DNA of 64,000 bases, from NCBI RefSeq assembly GCF_964355755.1, contig NC_092673.1, positions 34,481,648-34,545,647 of the forward strand, read 5' to 3'. The position numbers and the translations under genes are program-made. Positions 45,745 through 64,000 of the stretch are shown here, piece by piece. How positions within the stretch are numbered: position 1 is the stretch's first letter; the number at the start of each line of letters is the position of its first letter. The stretch is from Antedon mediterranea (lineage: Eukaryota; Echinodermata; Crinoidea; Comatulida; Antedonidae). Under the pieces are notes generated by a model. The model was not told the DNA's origin and ran no database searches. It saw only the letters and a list, made by a program, of their open reading frames with translations.

Positions 45745-45814
45745 TGCTGAGTATACACAGAAAAGGCAAGCATAACTTTTTTACAGAAGGAATTTAAACA
45801 CAACAAAATGGGAG

Positions 45815-45886
45815 TGCCCCTGTGAGGCTCGAACTCACGACCTTCAGATTATGAGACTGACGCACTGCCGACTGCGCCAAGGAGGC
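45815..45886 (-). tRNA. tRNA-Met(CAT), unit 99
   Basis: 72 nt; one D-stem change. Confidence 0.55.
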
Positions 45887-45959
45887 TGCTGAGTATACAC
45901 AGAAAAGGCAAGCATAACTTTTTTACAGAAGGAATTTTAACACAACAAAATGGGATCAG

Positions 45960-46032
45960 TTCCACCTGTGAGGCTCGAACTCACGACCTTCAGATTATGA
46001 GACTGACGCCCGGCCGACTGCGCCAAGGAGGA
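45960..46032 (-). pseudogene. tRNA-Met-like, unit 100
   Basis: D-arm and acceptor disrupted; a 3-bp GAG duplication at the 5' end. Confidence 0.65.
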
Positions 46033-46117
46033 GGCTTTTGAGTATACACAGACAAGTCAAGCAGAACTTTTTTACAAAAGTAATTTGAACAAAACATTAA
46101 CAACAAAATGGGAGTTC

Positions 46118-46190
46118 CACCCCCTGTGAGGCTCGAACTCACGACCTTCAGATTATGAGTCTGACGCGCTGCCAACTCCGTCAAGGAACA
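46118..46190 (-). pseudogene. tRNA-Met-like, unit 101
   Basis: Acceptor 5' strand lost; edge of the array. Confidence 0.65.
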
Positions 46191-46641
46191 CAGAAACGGC
46201 ATGGCATAACTTAAATTCCATTTTGTATGGTTTGGATTAATATAATATCATTTTTCTTTACCGATTTGGTACGTCGCCGGTTCATACAGTTTATTTGATA
46301 TTTTCGTCAAACATTTGTATCCAATGAAAAAACACATAATCTAATTCACTGTTTTATTTGATTTCCCTTTTGATTCTAATTATTTTATGCATTATTTTGT
46401 TAATCTTTATTTTAATTTGATTTTAATATTGCATATTTTTCAAGAGATAGAGTACCCTTGTAAAATATCAGTGAAGTAAAATAAATAAAATAAATTTGTT
46501 TGCAATGTATTCATTGTTTGTTTACGTTGTTGGTTTGCAACCCATTTTCAGTATTGAAATTATCTCTAATGTCAAAGGTCACAAATGTTGTGAGAATTTT
46601 TGCGACGTATACATGCAGCGGCTACCAATTATTTTACGAAT
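46191..46641. promoter_or_regulatory. Gap between tRNA array and CCDC149; presumed promoter region
   Basis: About 450 bp that must hold the CCDC149 5' end. No TATA box, CpG cluster or other clear element is seen; most of it is AT-rich. Called by position only. Confidence 0.3.
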
Positions 46642-63766
<17,125 letters not shown>

Positions 63767-63916
63767 TATGATTCAATTGTATAACTTATTCTGTTTATAT
63801 CTGGACTTAATTCTGTACACCTTGCAGTGAACACAAATCACATCAAACCTACAGTACATTCAATTATGTAAATGTTTTAAACTGATTAGTACAGTATTTA
63901 TACTGTTGACATTATT

Positions 63917-63922
63917 ATTAAA
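63917..63922 (+). terminator. Possible polyadenylation signal ATTAAA
   Basis: Variant hexamer about 150 nt after the CCDC149 stop; no AATAAA is seen before the end of the window. Confidence 0.25.
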
Positions 63923-64000
63923 CTCCAACAGAATCAGTTCTGTCAAAACCAATTCTGTTTAACAGTAGTAACACATTTGAGAGTATATTCTGGATATTCT

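Larger units (their letters stand above)
31812..46190 (-). repeat. Tandem array of 101 elongator tRNA-Met-like units
   Basis: One 73-nt tRNA per unit of about 143 bp, all on the - strand. Read on that strand, the consensus has acceptor arms GCCTCCT/AGGGGGC with discriminator A, D-arm GCGC/GCGC, anticodon loop CTCATAA (CAT), a U31-U39 pair as in animal elongator tRNA-Met, and T-loop TTCGAGC. The A box (TGGCGCAGTCGG), the B box (GAGTTCGAGCC) and a T4-T5 terminator within 5-12 nt of the 3' end are present in most units. The initiator type is excluded by the loop and T-loop. Units were counted by locating each anticodon arm; 28 share the same body. Edges (units 1-3 and 99-101) are the most degenerate. 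Open frames through the array, with the phrase ARQSHNLKVVSSSLTGG, are translated tRNA and not proteins. Confidence 0.97.

Noticed and set aside
31812-46190. CRISPR array or SINE array
   Set aside because: Repeat and spacer are both conserved, the conserved part folds as a tRNA, and the genome is eukaryotic. No LINE-type tail or target duplication separates the units.
33933-46202. Many - strand open frames with ARQSHNLKVVSSSLTGG repeats, up to 314 codons, and + strand frames of 81 codons
   Set aside because: They are the tRNA-Met units translated across. The phrase comes from the D, anticodon and T arms. Such entries may exist in protein databases as mispredictions.

Overview
The window looks like nuclear DNA of a marine deuterostome invertebrate, most likely an echinoderm. 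The evidence is spliced genes with GT-AG introns, animal gene families (two-pore-domain potassium channels and CCDC149), elongator tRNA-Met genes of eukaryotic type, LINEs and MITEs, and AT-rich intergenic DNA full of short tandem repeats and TAGGCCTA words. The species cannot be named from the sequence.

Region 1 (1-31.8 kb) holds a cluster of K2P potassium-channel exons, all on the + strand. At 1877-2634 lies the 3' coding exon of one channel, whose 5' half is outside the window. At 21409-21901 and 25517-25985 lie two different first coding exons. Both stop after the first base of the first selectivity-filter glycine codon, and only one matching second exon (28370-29220) is visible. The pair may be alternative first exons of one gene. 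Between them are MITEs, a SINE-like element, a 5'-truncated LINE and at least nine tandem-repeat arrays, two of them with visible higher-order structure.

Region 2 (31.8-46.2 kb) is the most striking part: a tandem array of 101 tRNA-Met-like units on the - strand, with a period of about 143 bp and one tRNA per unit. By eye 28 units share an identical, intact 73-nt body. The rest carry recurring substitutions, including seven copies whose anticodon has changed from CAT to AAT. The array was built by nested duplication: an octamer block of about 1.15 kb, a trimer block of 430 bp and a long duplication with an offset of 8005 bp.

Region 3 (46.6-63.8 kb) is a complete CCDC149 homologue in 11 coding exons (+ strand, 601 codons), starting only about 450 bp from the end of the tRNA array. 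Its introns hold a 64-bp satellite, MITEs, an intact 1036-codon EN-RT LINE inserted inside a 17-bp minisatellite, and two copies of a 1.6-1.8 kb TTAA-flanked DNA element in opposite orientation. That inverted pair brackets exons 8 and 9, a layout that favours circular-RNA formation.

No operon logic applies. The three regions seem to be neighbours by position only.
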